NCBI RefSeq assembly: GCF_000247815.1
Contig: NC_021673.1
Span: 39,696,592-39,760,591 of the forward strand
DNA: 64,000 nt
From: Ficedula albicollis
Taxonomy: Eukaryota > Chordata > Aves > Passeriformes > Muscicapidae
Direction: 5' to 3'
The notes beneath the pieces are model-generated. The model was not told the DNA's origin and ran no database searches. It saw only the letters and a list, made by a program, of their open reading frames with translations. The translations under genes were made by a program, and so were the position numbers. Below are positions 50,901 to 64,000 of this stretch, in pieces. Position 1 is the first letter of the stretch, and the number at the start of each line of letters is the position of its first letter.

Positions 50901-53077
50901 ATTTTCATTCACAGTGCAGAAAAGGTCAGTATGCAAATTGCAATATGCTAAAAATGGAACTGCTCTGAGTAATGCCCAATCAAGTTAGTGAAACTACATC
51001 CTGAAGACAAAGTTTGGCTTTTTGTTTTACCTCTGATATTTTAAATCTGTTCTACAGACTAATGCGGGATTCAAAATGTCAGGGAGAAAAATGAGAAATT
51101 AAGCAATGTAGAAATAACATTTTCTGTCATTATGCAGAATCTAATTACACAGTAGAAATCTTTGCATGACTTTTTCTGTGAGAAAACACATTTGATTATC
51201 CATCGGGTTTTCTGCTTTTAATTTTAACATTTTTCTATTTAAATTTGTGTAAATTGTAAAATTACTTATTACTTCTACATACATGTTAGATGACCTTGGA
51301 ACAACATCAGCATAATTTTTTTTTTAAATCAGGGAAGCAAGGATAATAATCTTTTAAGCTGTTTGAATACACCTATATAATTTTGAAGAGCAGTCTAGTC
51401 AGTATGATCTCAAGCCTTTTGTAGGTGACAAAGAATTTTGTAAATTTTTTTGTCAGAAATTGTGAAATGTTAACATCATATAAAATCACAAGACAAATGA
51501 TACAAAGAACCAATGGCTTTCATGAATGCATTATTAGAATATTTTTCTTATTTTTAATATCTGAGATCTTCAGATGGATGGGGAGGGAAAAGTATATATT
51601 GTTACATGCAGCATGCATCCCATACTTCATGTGCAAGTTGGTAACCAAGAGAACAACTGAACTATATACAAAATATGTAGCAGTTATTGTATCTGGAAAG
51701 TACCTGGCAAACTGGTTAATTTTGCATATTTATGGCCACAATACTGGTGCTTAGTACCTAACAGGCATAAGTTTTGCTGGGTAAAATTCCTCTGGAATAA
51801 ATAGAGGTATAAATTGATAGGTACAGCAGTTATATGTACATACATCTGAATCCACACATTCAAAAAGTCCTTTGGGACTAACCCATTCTGGAATAGAACA
51901 TTATGGAAGACAGTCTTGTTACAGCAAAGTCCCCAGATGAACTATCTTTATTTATTAAGGAGGGCTTCTGTTCAGCATAAAGCTGTTTACATTTGTAATT
52001 TTTCCCGGCCTGAAATTTCATACAGGCTTCACTCCTTCTATTTTTCAGATATGCTCTCGTTGTTTTCCTTTCTTAATTGCCAGTAAGATACTGCTAGATG
52101 CTTCTATCAAAGTGTTGCAACATTGGTAGGCATCACTTGTTCTTTGTATTATAGGGTTTTTAGATCGTGTCAGAAAAAGATGCATCTGAGGATGGAAAAT
52201 ACTCTGCTATTATACATGTTTTAACACTACAGACGTGAAAATCTGGAAGGTCAGAACAAAGACCACGTTACTTGGATGTAGTCCTATGTAGAGTGAAACA
52301 TGGAGAACATTACATTTTTCTCTGTCCCTTTCCTAAAAATTCCCAGTGTTTCTTTTTGAAATATGATGGACATTCAGCTGTTATCTTTATAAAAGATCTA
52401 TAAGACACCAGCACTTTTTTCAAAGTGGCTGTAAGTCCACTGTGATTGCAATTCTTCTCCTTTAAAAAATATTAACATTTATTGTGAGTGAACTTCCTCT
52501 GCCATCGTATTGCTCAGTCACACGCAATACTGTCAAATCCTTGTACAATTCTTCCCAGTTGACTCAAGCACCACCATCAGGCTTTATTACTTCACTATTA
52601 ACCCCTTTTTCCTTATGCTGGATTGATGCCTTACAGGATTCCCCCATTGTAAAACTCGATGATTTACTCCCTATTGCTTCCTAACTTTTAACCTGCTATT
52701 AATTCACTACGAGAGTTTCCCTTTCAGTGCACAGCAGCTTTAATTCTCCATAAGCCTCCAGGAAAGAACCCTATTAATAACTTCTGGAAATTCAAGTAGA
52801 TTATAACCGGATCATAATTTTAACCCAAATCATTGCCTCCCCTGAAGAATTGGGTAGACCTGTGAATTTTGACCTCTTTGTGTTGAGCCAGGCTGTTTAG
52901 CCTGCATGATGAACAACACAATCCTAAACTATATTTGACTCCCTGTTCCCATCCTTTTCATGCTGAAGCACTAAACTGTAGCTGTGGCTTCAGAGCACTC
53001 ATCCTAATCAGCTCTCTATGCACATGTGACAGTCTGGCTGTCAGAAAATGAAAAGTTCTGAATTACTGAATTTTTTT

Positions 53078-53269
53078 TTTACAAGACTGTTACTGACCAT
53101 ATCCGATTTTTATTTTCTTTTATTTCTCCAATGCAACAAAAAGGAATGGAGCTTTACAAGACTGTTATTAACCATATCTGATTTTTATTTTCTTTTATTT
53201 CTCCAATGCAACAAAAAGGAATGGAGCTGTGGGAGAGAGACAAAAAGGAATGGAGCTGTGGGAGAGAGG
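53078..53269. repeat. Nested tandem duplications, 75-bp and 29-bp units
   Basis: A 75-bp unit (TTTACAAGACTGTTA through AAAAAGGAATGGAGC) occurs at 53078 and 53153. Its right end overlaps a 29-bp unit (CAAAAAGGAATGGAGCTGTG onwards) at 53212 and 53241. CAAAAAGGAATGGAGCT is therefore present three times in a staggered arrangement. Confidence 0.94.
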
Positions 53270-56200
53270 AGAAAGCTCTTGATAAGGAAAAGGTAGCTTT
53301 CCTAGACTTCATTGCTAAGGAAACCAACAAGCCTAACACCAATGGAGCAGCCCAAAATGAGGGCTTCCTAGCTCATAAGAGACCTCTAAGTTTCAGAAAA
53401 TGGAAAAGAAAGATGTCTCCAATGAAAGTCCCTAAGGAAACAGGTGATTTCATTTGGTGCTCCAGCACAGTGATAAAGCAATATTGTCACAGCGTACCTG
53501 ATACTGGAGCAGTAGATATGGGCTGATGATTTAATATTGAGCTTTCACTGCCATGTCTAAAGAATTTTGGCTGTCTGGTAAAGTGGATAGCCAACACAGG
53601 CCAAAGTACAGTTATTCCCGCCCAGTTTTATGGTTTGTTTTTTCTCATGATATGACATGAGACACAAAAAACGGAGCACAAAGGTTTCTGTCTGCTTGAA
53701 TCGACAAATGTAGAAAAGAAAAATCCATGGTGATATTACCATAAGTATTCCAGTGCTTATCTTTTGATATAACTGTTCAAATATATTCATAGATACAGGT
53801 ATATGTACATACTGAAAAAAAAAAACAAACAGAAAAAGCTTATGTTTCACTCTAGATAACAATTACAACATAGTCAAAATGGCTCACTTGCAACATACTA
53901 TATGGAACTATGATATCCTTTTAAGTGATTACTTCCTTACAGATTCATATTCATACAAATAAATTATAAACAAATATGCTAGTGCTGCTAGAAGGGGTAT
54001 TTTTTCCTGGTTTTGTAACTATCATTTTACCATATAATTCTTATGGCTCAGTCTTGGTAAAAACACTTGAAGGCAGGAATATAAAAGCCACAGCCACCTT
54101 TCCTAAAGATGTTTTCCAAGCAAATTCCAGGTTCCTGTTCCCTGGATTCTAAAGTTGGCAGGCAGCTGCTTTTCCTGTAACAGTCTGAGCAAGATCCCAA
54201 ATCTGAAAAAATAACAAGCTCTAAGAATATTCAGGTCTAGAAATGCATGTTCCATGAGAACTTTGAACTAACCTTAAATTGTATATACATTTTTAAAGAA
54301 AGTAAAAGCAAGGTCTGAGCAAATCAAAGTACAAAATTGGAAGCAGAGGGGGAAGGAAAAAGCATCCACAAATTAAACTGTTATGCACTACAGAATTTTG
54401 CACAGAAGCCCCAAATAGGTAGGTTAGAAAACAAAAGAACATGAAAGAGTTGAAAAGTGAAACAATATAGGTTTAAAGAGCCAAGATTAATCATCTCTCT
54501 TTCCTTTGAAAATGAGCATTCCAAAAAGGCATCACCAAAATGCAAGTAAGATGCCACAATAAAAAGAATTATTATGTACCAACAAATACTTAGCGTTTGA
54601 AGAGACATCACAAAATCTGCATCACAGCCTTAAAATAGATATTTAATTCCACAGCCAATCCTTAGTTTAAATGAGTACAAAGAAAAGTGGTTTAGATGTC
54701 ATTTTCTGTTTAACTCACAAAAATAGGCATTTAAATTTCTTTTTCTGTGGTAACAAATCCAGAAGAAATAGGGTTATGCATTTTTTGTACATCAATGCAT
54801 ACCTTTGTTACATTAACCTGAAAGAATTTTTTGTCCTAGATCTTTGAATTGCATACACAAATATCAGAGAGGCAAATATCATAGATAAAAAAGAACCTGG
54901 TTTAGAAACAGAATTTCTGCCATGACGTACCACAAGGAGTGTTAACTTTTTACTTTCCAAAAAAAAAAAAATTTAAATACTGAAACAATCTTTGAAATGT
55001 TAATATTTAATTCTTTAATAGCATCCTCAGAGACTTTCCAACTCTCACCTAATTTGAGGGTAATAGGTTACAGCAATTTTTATTGCTGCACTGGACATAA
55101 TTCTTTTTTTGCGTGCTTTTATGTTACGCCAAAATTGCCTGAGTGCATATAAGTAAGTTTAGGTAGAGGGAGGGGGTTGGTTGGTAGTTTGGTATTTTTT
55201 TTAAGTACATGCACGCATTTGAAGAAATGCTTTTGCTTTCTGGTTTAGTTTTTAACAAGCAACATTTCTGACCATGCACCATCTCACTATTGTTTCTCTC
55301 TGCACCCGCTGCATCTGCTCTGCAGAACTTCCCAATTTTACTTTTTTTCCTGTAAATCACATTGCATTTTGCAAGCAAACCTTACACAGAACTGAAAAGA
55401 ATTTGATGAAATGTCCTCCCATCCCAGAGCTCTCATCTGCATGTGAGAAGGTGGCAGTGATCTGACCCTGTCTGGGCTCTGCGTTCGCCTCTCCCTGCGC
55501 CGTTCTGGCAGAGGAGAGCCCAGCAGAAAACTGCTGGCTTCCTTCAAAAAACTCTCTAAATGCCACATCTTGAAAAGCATAAAAAGGAAACTTATGCCCT
55601 TAGAAACCCATTTACCAACTGTAACAGAGCCTGAAAAGCAGCAACAGAGAAGAGGCAAAGAGAGGACTCACCAAGATACATCCTGATGTAGGGGGAAGAG
55701 TTTTGGTAGCAACCATCAATAGTTTCTGCTTCTCTCCTCTTTTCCCTCCTCAGTCCCCCCCACTCCTAATTTCCCCATTTAAGGGAGAAAATAACAAGGC
55801 AGAAGAAGCCAAAAGACTTTCATGACATAAACAATAAGGCCTTCCTGTGCCAATATTTCCTTTAAAAACACTTGCCAATAAAGCTCCTGGAGGCCAGCAA
55901 GAGAAAGAAACGCCGAAACAGCCATGACATGAACTTGGCATATTTTCTGACTCACTCACTTCCCTTGAGACAATTCCTCCAAGAGAATGTTGAAGGATAA
56001 TGGGAAAAGAAAATTTCTTCCAGCGAAAAGGACTTCAGCTGCCCGTGCATACAAGAAAACTGCCAATTAACTTTATTTCTGTTTACCTACAGCCTTGCTC
56101 ACACAGCCACCTCCACTGACATGTTTCCTGACTCACACACTCATGTTTGTACATTCATCTTGTAAGCCTGGTGTCTGAGACAGACAAGGAGATTAAAAAA

Positions 56201-57049
56201 AAAAATCTGAGAATCCTTGACTCCAAATAATTTCTGAACAGCAGAGAGAATGATCAATAAATGATAAAGGGTAGCCAAATACTTGGGTGCTTCACATATT
56301 AAATCCATATTTCCCTTTTCTTTATTCCTGCTATTTATACTTCTTTTATAATTTCTCAGAGCCAGACACGCTAGTCTATAAAACATTAAGAATGCTCATA
56401 TTCCTTCAGATAGCTGCAATAAAAGATTGTCAAGATTACTGTGTCTCATCAACCTATCTCATTTTGAGTAATACCGTGTTTTCAAAAATAAATGGCATGT
56501 TAAGAACCAGAAATTAAAATCTCCTTAGAAATCTGCACCGTACACGCACACACATGCACCCAGCCAGCCACTCACTCATTCCTGGGGTGCACAGACCCCG
56601 CCTGTGTCTCATGGGCAGGCACGCAGGGCTTTGGCTGTCTCCTCTCACTCTCGCCTTCATCTGTCACCCCCAGCTCAGAGGACCTTCCCCAGGAGGCTGG
56701 AGCCCAGCACAGGAGGCAGACCAGCACTGTACTGACGGCATGGCAATGTGGGTTCTCCTCCACCGTGGGGAGAATTGCAGTGGCTCCCACTCTTCCAAAG
56801 GCAGCGGCAGGCTGGCAAAACGCGTCTGTGGCCAGGCTCTGCTCCAGGGCTGCCACCCCACTGCACTCCCCTCTAATGCCAGACCGGGCAGAAACCCCCA
56901 CCTCAAGCCACACCAAGCAGAAATTGTTTGCTCTGGGGGCCTGTTTGATTAGCAGTCCCAGCATTGCCATGTGGGGACACCAGCTCTTCCTTCCAGGTGT
57001 ACCTGACCCAGGGGGCACGCAGGGACCCACCCGTCCGTGCCCCTCCAGC

Positions 57050-57154
57050 AACCTTGCACCCTGTCACCGCGTGAGCTCGTGTCACTCTGTTTCTAGGAAG
57101 GGAACCTTGCACTCTGTCACCCCGTGAGCTCGTGTCACTCTGTTTCTAGGAAGG
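57050..57154. repeat. Two-copy tandem duplication, 53-bp unit
   Basis: Copies start at 57050 and 57103, AACCTTGCAC(C/T)CTGTCACC through CTCTGTTTCTAGGAAGG, with two substitutions. Confidence 0.95.
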
Positions 57155-59401
57155 CAGAGGGAACTGCCAAGTGCTCCTCGCCCAGCTAAGGGCTCTCATT
57201 GTTGCTGGGGTTTCTTTGGTTTCGCATTCAACTCCTCAGATTAGCATCACAGTCTCACATACCAAAATAACCACCAGTGAGGATTTGCTGGCCTGCTCAG
57301 AAGAGAGGGTTCACCATACCTACAGCTGCATAATTTTACTGTAATGTAGTCTGATATCATACACCCCTGGCTTGTACTCTCATAACCTGCTTGCTGCTTT
57401 AGCACTTGGGCTTGGACCTGAGTCCCCAGACTCTCCTCTAAGAGTCCCCCTACCCCTGAAGACACTCAGCAATCACAGCTAAACCAGTGCCACCATACTG
57501 GTCTTATGTGGTTTTTTTCTAATTTTAGTAATTTTGGGAGCATTCCTAGTGAGTATGCTCTGCTGGTGAAATGTATAAATGGTATGGGACACTCTAATGG
57601 ATACAATCTACATTAGGAGTTCCCTACTAGCTCACCTTTGCTCCACCATGACTGCTGGGCACCCTGTCAAGTCACACACACACTCCCCCGTATGATTCTT
57701 TATTCTTTTGCATCTTTTTCTGCCCACTTGCAAAGCTAACAGTGGTTTGTTTTTAGGTTTGTTTTCAGCAAAACCTGAGAATGTATGTAATTTTTTTTTG
57801 TAACACCACTGGGGCAAGCCATCTGTGGTTGGCTGGCAAACTCTGAAATTCAGGGCTGGGGCAGAAATATTTAGGAGTCAAAAAAAGCTGACTTGCTCAA
57901 GAAATTAAAGCCCTTCTGACAATCTTCCAGAGAGCCCCTGAGGAAAAGGGAGGGAACCAAGAAAGAGACTCAAGGAAAATGGATGGGAGCCCAGCGTTGA
58001 GATTCACGCCAGAATGGTTCCTGGCCAAGAAGGAAGGTTGGCAAGTAGACAAATACAGGCTTTCATAGGCAGCATTGTAAACAAGACATTAAAAATATTA
58101 ATCCATTTAGATTTCAAGCACTGAGATGAGATTTACTTAAGAAGCAGAATTATGCTGGTAATGGCTCCTCAAACATTTCAGCTGAATGTCAAAATTTTTG
58201 CTCAACTGTATCAAGTGAAAATACAAGGAGCTGTTGACACTACAATATTCAAACATTCAATCGCACGGCTGGGCTGGAAAAACACAGAGAAAAGCAAAGG
58301 AATGCAGAAACTCAAGCCCTCTCAAGGAAACTGCATTCACAAATTATTTTTACCTTCATTTCTACACCAAAATAATAAATGGAAGGGGTGAAATATTTTT
58401 AAACCAAACTTCCTTTCACAAGTCTTCTCAAATCAAACATAAATTACTTCCACCAACATACTTTGTTTCCAGGTAGACACAGCCATGTGGAACAGAATGT
58501 CCTTCGTGTGAAAGAAAGTTTAAGTAAACTTTGAACACCTAGAGTTTAAAAAAAGTTTCTTCTTTCCTGCAGGAATCAGCATGTCTCCCCTTTTCCCCTT
58601 AGAGAATATACACCTATTCTAAATGATGGAATATTTTTATTTTCTATTTAAATGTATTGGATAAGCAATTTCTCACCAAAGCAAACAGGTACTCAGGAAA
58701 ACTGAAGTACAGAAATACACGCTTTCCTGGTGCACGTGGGAAGTGCCATATCACCTTAAGCCTGCCACACCAGGAGATTCACAAATCTTCTTCTACAGGC
58801 TGGTGAGCAGGGGCAAGCATGTCAGGGGAGGCCCACAGGGAAGATCAAGTGCCTTAAACAATGAGAAAAATATAAGCTGGAATTACTATATGGGATTCAG
58901 TAACTCAGTCAGGAATGAGAAGATGCCCGTATTGGGTTAGAGAAAAGACTAATATTTGTTGAATTAATAAGGTTGATCCTGCACACAAGTCCATGTGCAC
59001 AGCCTGTGCTCAGGAAAGATCATTTTCCCCCTCTCAGTTGCACCAACAATCATTGTAAAATGCCAGGCTCAGAGGAACTGAGGTATCTCCATTCAAAGCA
59101 CTAAGATTATTCCAAGGAAAAGGTAAATATTCTCCATTACCTTTGGTCACTTAAAAAAACACCCACCTTAACTTAGTGAAAAGGATAGAATAGAAAGCAT
59201 CCCATCTCTTGCAAGGATATACCTATCAGAATTATATTTCTTATAAGGGTCTTTCAAAAAGGAGAAAAAAAAGTTAAAAAATCCAAACCAAACAACACAA
59301 ACAAAAAACAAAACAAACAACTCCCCCCCAAAAAAACCCAAACAAACAAACAAACAAAAAAACCACACGCACCAAAAAAAAAAACAAAAAAAACCCAACC
59401 C

Positions 59402-59881
59402 TAACAAAAAAAAAACTAACAAAAAAAACCCTCTCTAAGCTCTTTCTTGCTTATATGCATAGCCACTCATAAAATTATCTTAAGTGCTCCACAGTATCTG
59501 AAATGGAAGATCTGAGCAAAGGAAAACCTCAAAGTGGAATTAAACAAGGAACTACCTCCTTCTGCTTAAGACTGAAAAAAAATAGATTAAAGTTTAAAGA
59601 ATCTTCAATTTTGTAACAGTTTAAACATTTAAATGCAAATTAACAAAAAAAAACCTAACAAAAAAACCCCTCTCTAAGCTCTTTCTTGCTTATATGCATA
59701 GCCACTCATAAAATTATCTTAAGTGCTCCACAGTATCTGAAATGGAAGATCTGAGCAAAGGAAAACCTCAAAGTGGAATTAAACAAGGAACTACCTCCTT
59801 CTGCTTAAGACTGAAAAAAAATAGATTAAAGTTTAAAGAATCTTCAATTTTGTAACAGTTTAAACATTTAAATGCAAATTA
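59402..59881. repeat. Two-copy tandem duplication, 239-bp unit
   Basis: Copies begin at 59402 and 59641 with TAACAAAAAA runs and continue through CTCTCTAAGCTCTTTCTTGC to AAACATTTAAATGCAAATTA. Outside the A/C-rich leader I see no difference, so it is the least diverged pair in the window. Confidence 0.96.
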
Positions 59882-62800
59882 AAGTAGCAACACATGAATT
59901 ATAGAAATTCTGTAGCACTCCTATATTATGAATCATACTATGAAATTTGCTTTCTGCACTCTCAATGGAAACAGAATGAAATACTGGCATCTCAGGGATT
60001 TTGAAATGATATACAAGCAGCACACTTAATAACACCAATTTTAATAAGTTAGCATTCTATATCAGATGCACATTCCAAAATGTTCTAGCTGAAGGTATTC
60101 TTATGCAAGCTATTTGCCTATTACACACCACGACTGGTGTAACTTCACCGTCCAGGGAGGCATTTTCACCCCGTGGAAGGAGAAGCCATTAGGAAAACGC
60201 TGCTTGGCAAACAGTAGCTCACACACTGGAGCTGCAACATTATCCTGGCTTTCCTACATATTAAGCATAGGACTATGTTCAAAGTAAACATGCGGTCATA
60301 ATTAAATAATAATTATGACTAACATTTGTGTAACACCATTCATCCAAATAGTTTAAAGCATTAGGTAAATCTGTAAACAAAAGGTCTAATCCTGCACCCT
60401 TTACTCACATAATGCCATGCATCAAACGGGCTGTGTAGATCTTGTCTGCTCACAGACCTAATTGCTCTCAATTAACTCCATGTGTCAACACCTATTCCAG
60501 TGTGTCGTGTTCCTGTTTAGCTTAATTCTCTGACTGCTTACTGCAGGTGAATGTACTGTTTCTTGATTTAATATCACTTCCACGGACACTTTCTTACATG
60601 GATCCCACAGGGCTTTTAAAATATTCATGCAGCCTCACTTCTCCTACACACTTCTAATAGAACAAATATTCTTTTACAGATGAAGAAGTTCACTTGTTGG
60701 TACTACACTTCAGGGACTGACCGTCACATCTGACTTGCAACTGTAAACCCAAGACCTACAGTTGCTATTCTCATACCTTAGTCACACAAATAGCCTTCTT
60801 CATCCATCATGCTCCAGAGTAAAACCACAGGAAATGGTAAGAACAGGGGAAAATTCTGTAGTTTCTAAAAATAAAATATATTCACAAGCAGACATGCTCA
60901 AACCACTTTCATGCATCTGTAGTACAAACGTTGTCTGTCACAGAGAACCAAAGTTTCTAACTGCTAAAAAAAAATAAAAAATCAGGAACAACCTGCAGAC
61001 TATTTTGTGTCAGTCTGCCTTGACAATCAAGCAACTGGAGAACAAGGAGAGAGATCAGGAATACCTGAGTCAGATTTCATTTTGGCTCTGCTGTGGACAG
61101 TTACTTAAGCTCTTTGCTTCAGCAGCAGTATCTACAAGTCAAGCCAAATCACCTCTTTCACTTATGGATCTTTTGAAATTCATGAAAATCCCTATGGCTC
61201 TTTGAAGACAAATACTGTTTACCAGCACCAGCTGTTACTTAGCTTTTAGCATTTTTCATCTTTTATCTTAAATTTTGCATAGAAGAAAGTCAATGCCACA
61301 ATCCGCTCACACTGCAATTTAGTGTACTTTCCTTCCAATTTTAATTTTCCTTTGCAAGACATATACTCAATTTTAACTCTTATATGTATTACATGTAACT
61401 TAGGCATAAATCAGAAAATATTTTTTTTAGCACCAAACAAAAGCACTGTAAAACATCAAGTGCTGAACTGTCAGTAGAGCTCACACTAGCCTGGCAGTAA
61501 AATAGGATTTTCCCCTTCTAATTTTCAGATGAGTTTAGGCATTTCTCCAATGTGTTCATTCAAAAAAAATCCAACAAAACAGTAATTGTCTCATCTAAGC
61601 ACAGTGCGGTCAAACCTGAAAAGAATCTAATGTCACAACAGCAATCCCTACTAGAAAAAACAATCCTGAACTGTAGAAGAATTTCTCATTAATTCAGAAA
61701 ATGCTGCACAGTAGTTAGCTAGTAAAGACACAGTTCTCCTATGCACTCTGAATTCCATATACAGATAGCATTTCTGGACCCCATATGAGTGAAAATGTGA
61801 ATATTAATGGTTTAATCCACAATATGGAAACAGGTTTGTTTAAGCAGTGAAAAGGACATGCTTATATTAAACTGCATTGTCTTCATGTGCAAGGGTGAGG
61901 ATGGAAAGGTTTGCTTCTGCCATCAGTTATACAGGCAGCATTTGACAGCAGCACGAATGAGCAGCAGGCAGATGAGTTCTCCCAACCTGTCCAGCCAAGA
62001 AAGCAGTAGAGGTGCTGTGCTGTCTCCTGCCAGGACACCCAGAGCAGTGCTTCTGCTCAACAGCACTTCCTCGCTTATTTCTGCAGTGCCTAGGACAGGA
62101 CTGCAGCAGTGTGAGCCAAGCAGTCTCTCCATTCCCATGGATCAGATCTTGACAGCTGTGCAGAGACCAAGGATAAACACTGAGCCAAGGCAGAGAAACC
62201 AAGAGCAACTCCATTCAAAACTGGGCTGCAGCCTCCTCTACTCCTTATCTGTTGCCCTTCTTCTGGGGTCAAGCCAAAATGAGCCCATAACCCTGCTGGC
62301 AAGTGCACCTCTGGCACTGCTCCACATCTTCATTTACAACAGGGGCAGACAGCACAGAGCCCAGACAGGGAAAGGATCCTGAGGGAAAATGAGTGTCATG
62401 CTGCTGGGCACCACAGGGCTGCCTATAAATACAGACTCCCAACACCACCTCTCAGCAAATCTGTAATCCTGCAGAATTTGTTCACAGTAAGCTGAAAATC
62501 ACGCCACGCAGGGTACAATTCACTGTGCCCCACTAAGCACAGCACTGGGACAATTTGAGCAAGGCTTTGATAGAGGCTTCTTGTGGCACTGAATTTCAGC
62601 CAGGAGGGCTCGGAAACTATCTGAAGTGAAAATGAGTGGTACATTAAAGAAAAGCACACAGGACAAACAGGCTTGGTAGTTTGGATTTCCAGAGCTGCTT
62701 ATGTGTGAAAACCAATTATCAGATTTGACACAACGGCAGGCTAGCCCATGCTTTCAATTCCCTTGCAGTGGTAACTGCCATTTGCTTGGAAAGCTCTTAT

Positions 62801-64000
62801 GTTTAATGCTAGAAATGCAAAATCAACTCTGCCTGAGATACAAGATATGATAGTCAGAATAGACAAAAAATGTTGTAGTTAACATTGTGGTAGGTTATAA
62901 ACCGTAGTATCTCAGGATTGTTCCTGTTAGGAAAAGCAGCAGCTCCAGAGGGTAATAACCATCTCGGGCATCTTAGCTGAATGTCCATGAGTCACTATTG
63001 GCTATAAGTGCATCTAGAGAAGACAATAAAAAATGTTTGGGGCAGAACCTTTTCTGAATCTAATCAGGACAAATGAAAGTACAAACTTTTATTTCCCCTT
63101 AGTTTTTAAAACAGTCACTTCTTGTTGCTGTAACTGACTCACTATCACTTCCATCATTTATTTATCACATGACTCACAAACACACACTGGTACTATCCAG
63201 GTTTATCATAACACTGATTTTAAAATTTCATACACTGCTATTTTGGGGCTCTTGCATCCCAGAAGATGTAATACGCCAAATCTCTGCAAGCACAACATAA
63301 ACATCCCCATGGTAGATCTTTCTGAGATGGAAGTAAATACAACACACAGTAAATATGCAAATTTAGTACCAAAACAGTTCCTCAGACCTGACCAAAGCAC
63401 AGCTTGCATTTAACATCAAACAGGTAGAAGCCATTCTTTCAAGAGAGATGACATTTCTGAGTGAAAACACAGAGCAGCTACAGTGGAGATCCTTTTTTTA
63501 GTCTAATTTCACTGGATAGATTTTCTCTGGGCTAAATGGAAAATGACTACGGTGATTTCTTCAGGTCTCACATCTGAGCACATCATGTTCTATACTCTTC
63601 TCAAAGTAAACCTTAAAGAAGAATTTTATTCTGGGGTGCAGCAATCAAGAAAAAAATCCACCAGCATCCTCAGGAAGTTCCTCCATCATTAGGGTGCAGC
63701 AGAGGCCATTGTCCATTAAGGAGTGGCAATTCTTGGCTATCTGTCTTTGAAATGCTGCATACCATGACACCTCAAACCTTCACACTGAAAACTTTCATGA
63801 AGGACAATCTGATCAGACTTTTTTATTGGATGAGTATACTTCAATTTGAAGCTAATATAATAAGCTTACCTTCCACTGAGATATTCCTTTCATTACAAAA
63901 ATGTATGTAATCTAAAAAGGAAGCCTGAAAACTAGCCTAAATTTTAAAATAAAATACAAAATGTGATTTCCTACCTTATACCTTCATCACCTTCTAATAC
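59882..64000 (-). other. THRB: THRB 5' intronic or upstream sequence
   Basis: No exon recognised. 61.9-62.65 kb is GC-richer with overlapping open frames on both strands that match nothing I know. The rest is AT-rich, with no repeat family, RNA gene or promoter I can support. Confidence 0.5.

Larger units (their letters stand above)
44005..59401 (-). other. THRB: THRB 5' intronic or upstream sequence
   Basis: No exon, RNA gene or identifiable transposon seen. GC-richer blocks at 45.0-45.6 kb and 56.55-57.2 kb have overlapping open frames on both strands but no recognisable protein. 49.25-49.75 kb is open on both strands and also unassigned. Four tandem duplications lie inside. 59.27-59.40 kb is an A-rich CAAA/CAAAA simple repeat. 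Confidence 0.5.

Noticed and set aside
56550..57200. Several overlapping frames (up to 159 codons) in a GC-richer block
   Set aside because: Open in multiple frames on both strands, no recognisable protein, includes a 53-bp duplication that disturbs any frame.
61858..62382. 174-codon plus-strand frame
   Set aside because: Low-complexity Ser/Leu-rich composition, competing frames on the other strand, no homology recognised.

Overview
This is vertebrate nuclear DNA, almost certainly from a bird. Several CR1 LINE fragments with the avian 3' end (ATTCTATGA and close variants) are present, and the only recognisable gene has introns. There is no prokaryotic gene organisation: almost all open frames are chance ORFs in AT-rich intron or artefacts of simple repeats.

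The window lies inside the 5' half of THRB (thyroid hormone receptor beta), transcribed on the minus strand. Two alternative N-terminal coding exons are visible. The TRbeta2-specific first exon (7107-7434) encodes 109 residues from a clear ATG and ends at a phase-1 donor. It has a TATA box upstream (7599-7606) and a 5' UTR carrying upstream AUGs. About 7 kb further upstream is the TRbeta1-type A/B-domain exon (14295-14790), with a strong acceptor, an open frame throughout and the same phase-1 donor. Both would splice to the shared DNA-binding-domain exons, which lie beyond position 1 and are not in the window. The TRbeta1-type exon lacks a methionine where the mammalian protein starts, so its start codon is in doubt. 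A site joining a perfect ONECUT consensus to an OTX/CRX consensus lies about 0.5 kb upstream of the TRbeta2 ATG. It has the architecture expected of a retinal cone enhancer.

From 14.8 kb to the right end I see only 5' intronic or upstream THRB sequence. Landmarks are a CR1 fragment near 24.6 kb; a compact 28.3-31.1 kb block holding a CR1 copy, a CpG-island-like segment, a 900-bp 26-bp-unit minisatellite in which 25 units each carry a complete G-quadruplex motif, and further CR1 pieces; a 472-base poly-G run at 35.8-36.2 kb whose flanks are duplicated and which is suspect as assembly; and a TAAT-rich possible conserved element near 38.8 kb.

A recurring pattern across the window is two-copy tandem duplication: at least 17 separate cases, most with units of 52-77 bp and a few of 110-333 bp, ranging from diverged to nearly identical. 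I found no tRNA, rRNA, CRISPR array or intact mobile element. The items most worth pursuing are the TRbeta1-type exon without the mammalian start, the ONECUT/OTX site, the G-quadruplex array and the two-copy duplications.
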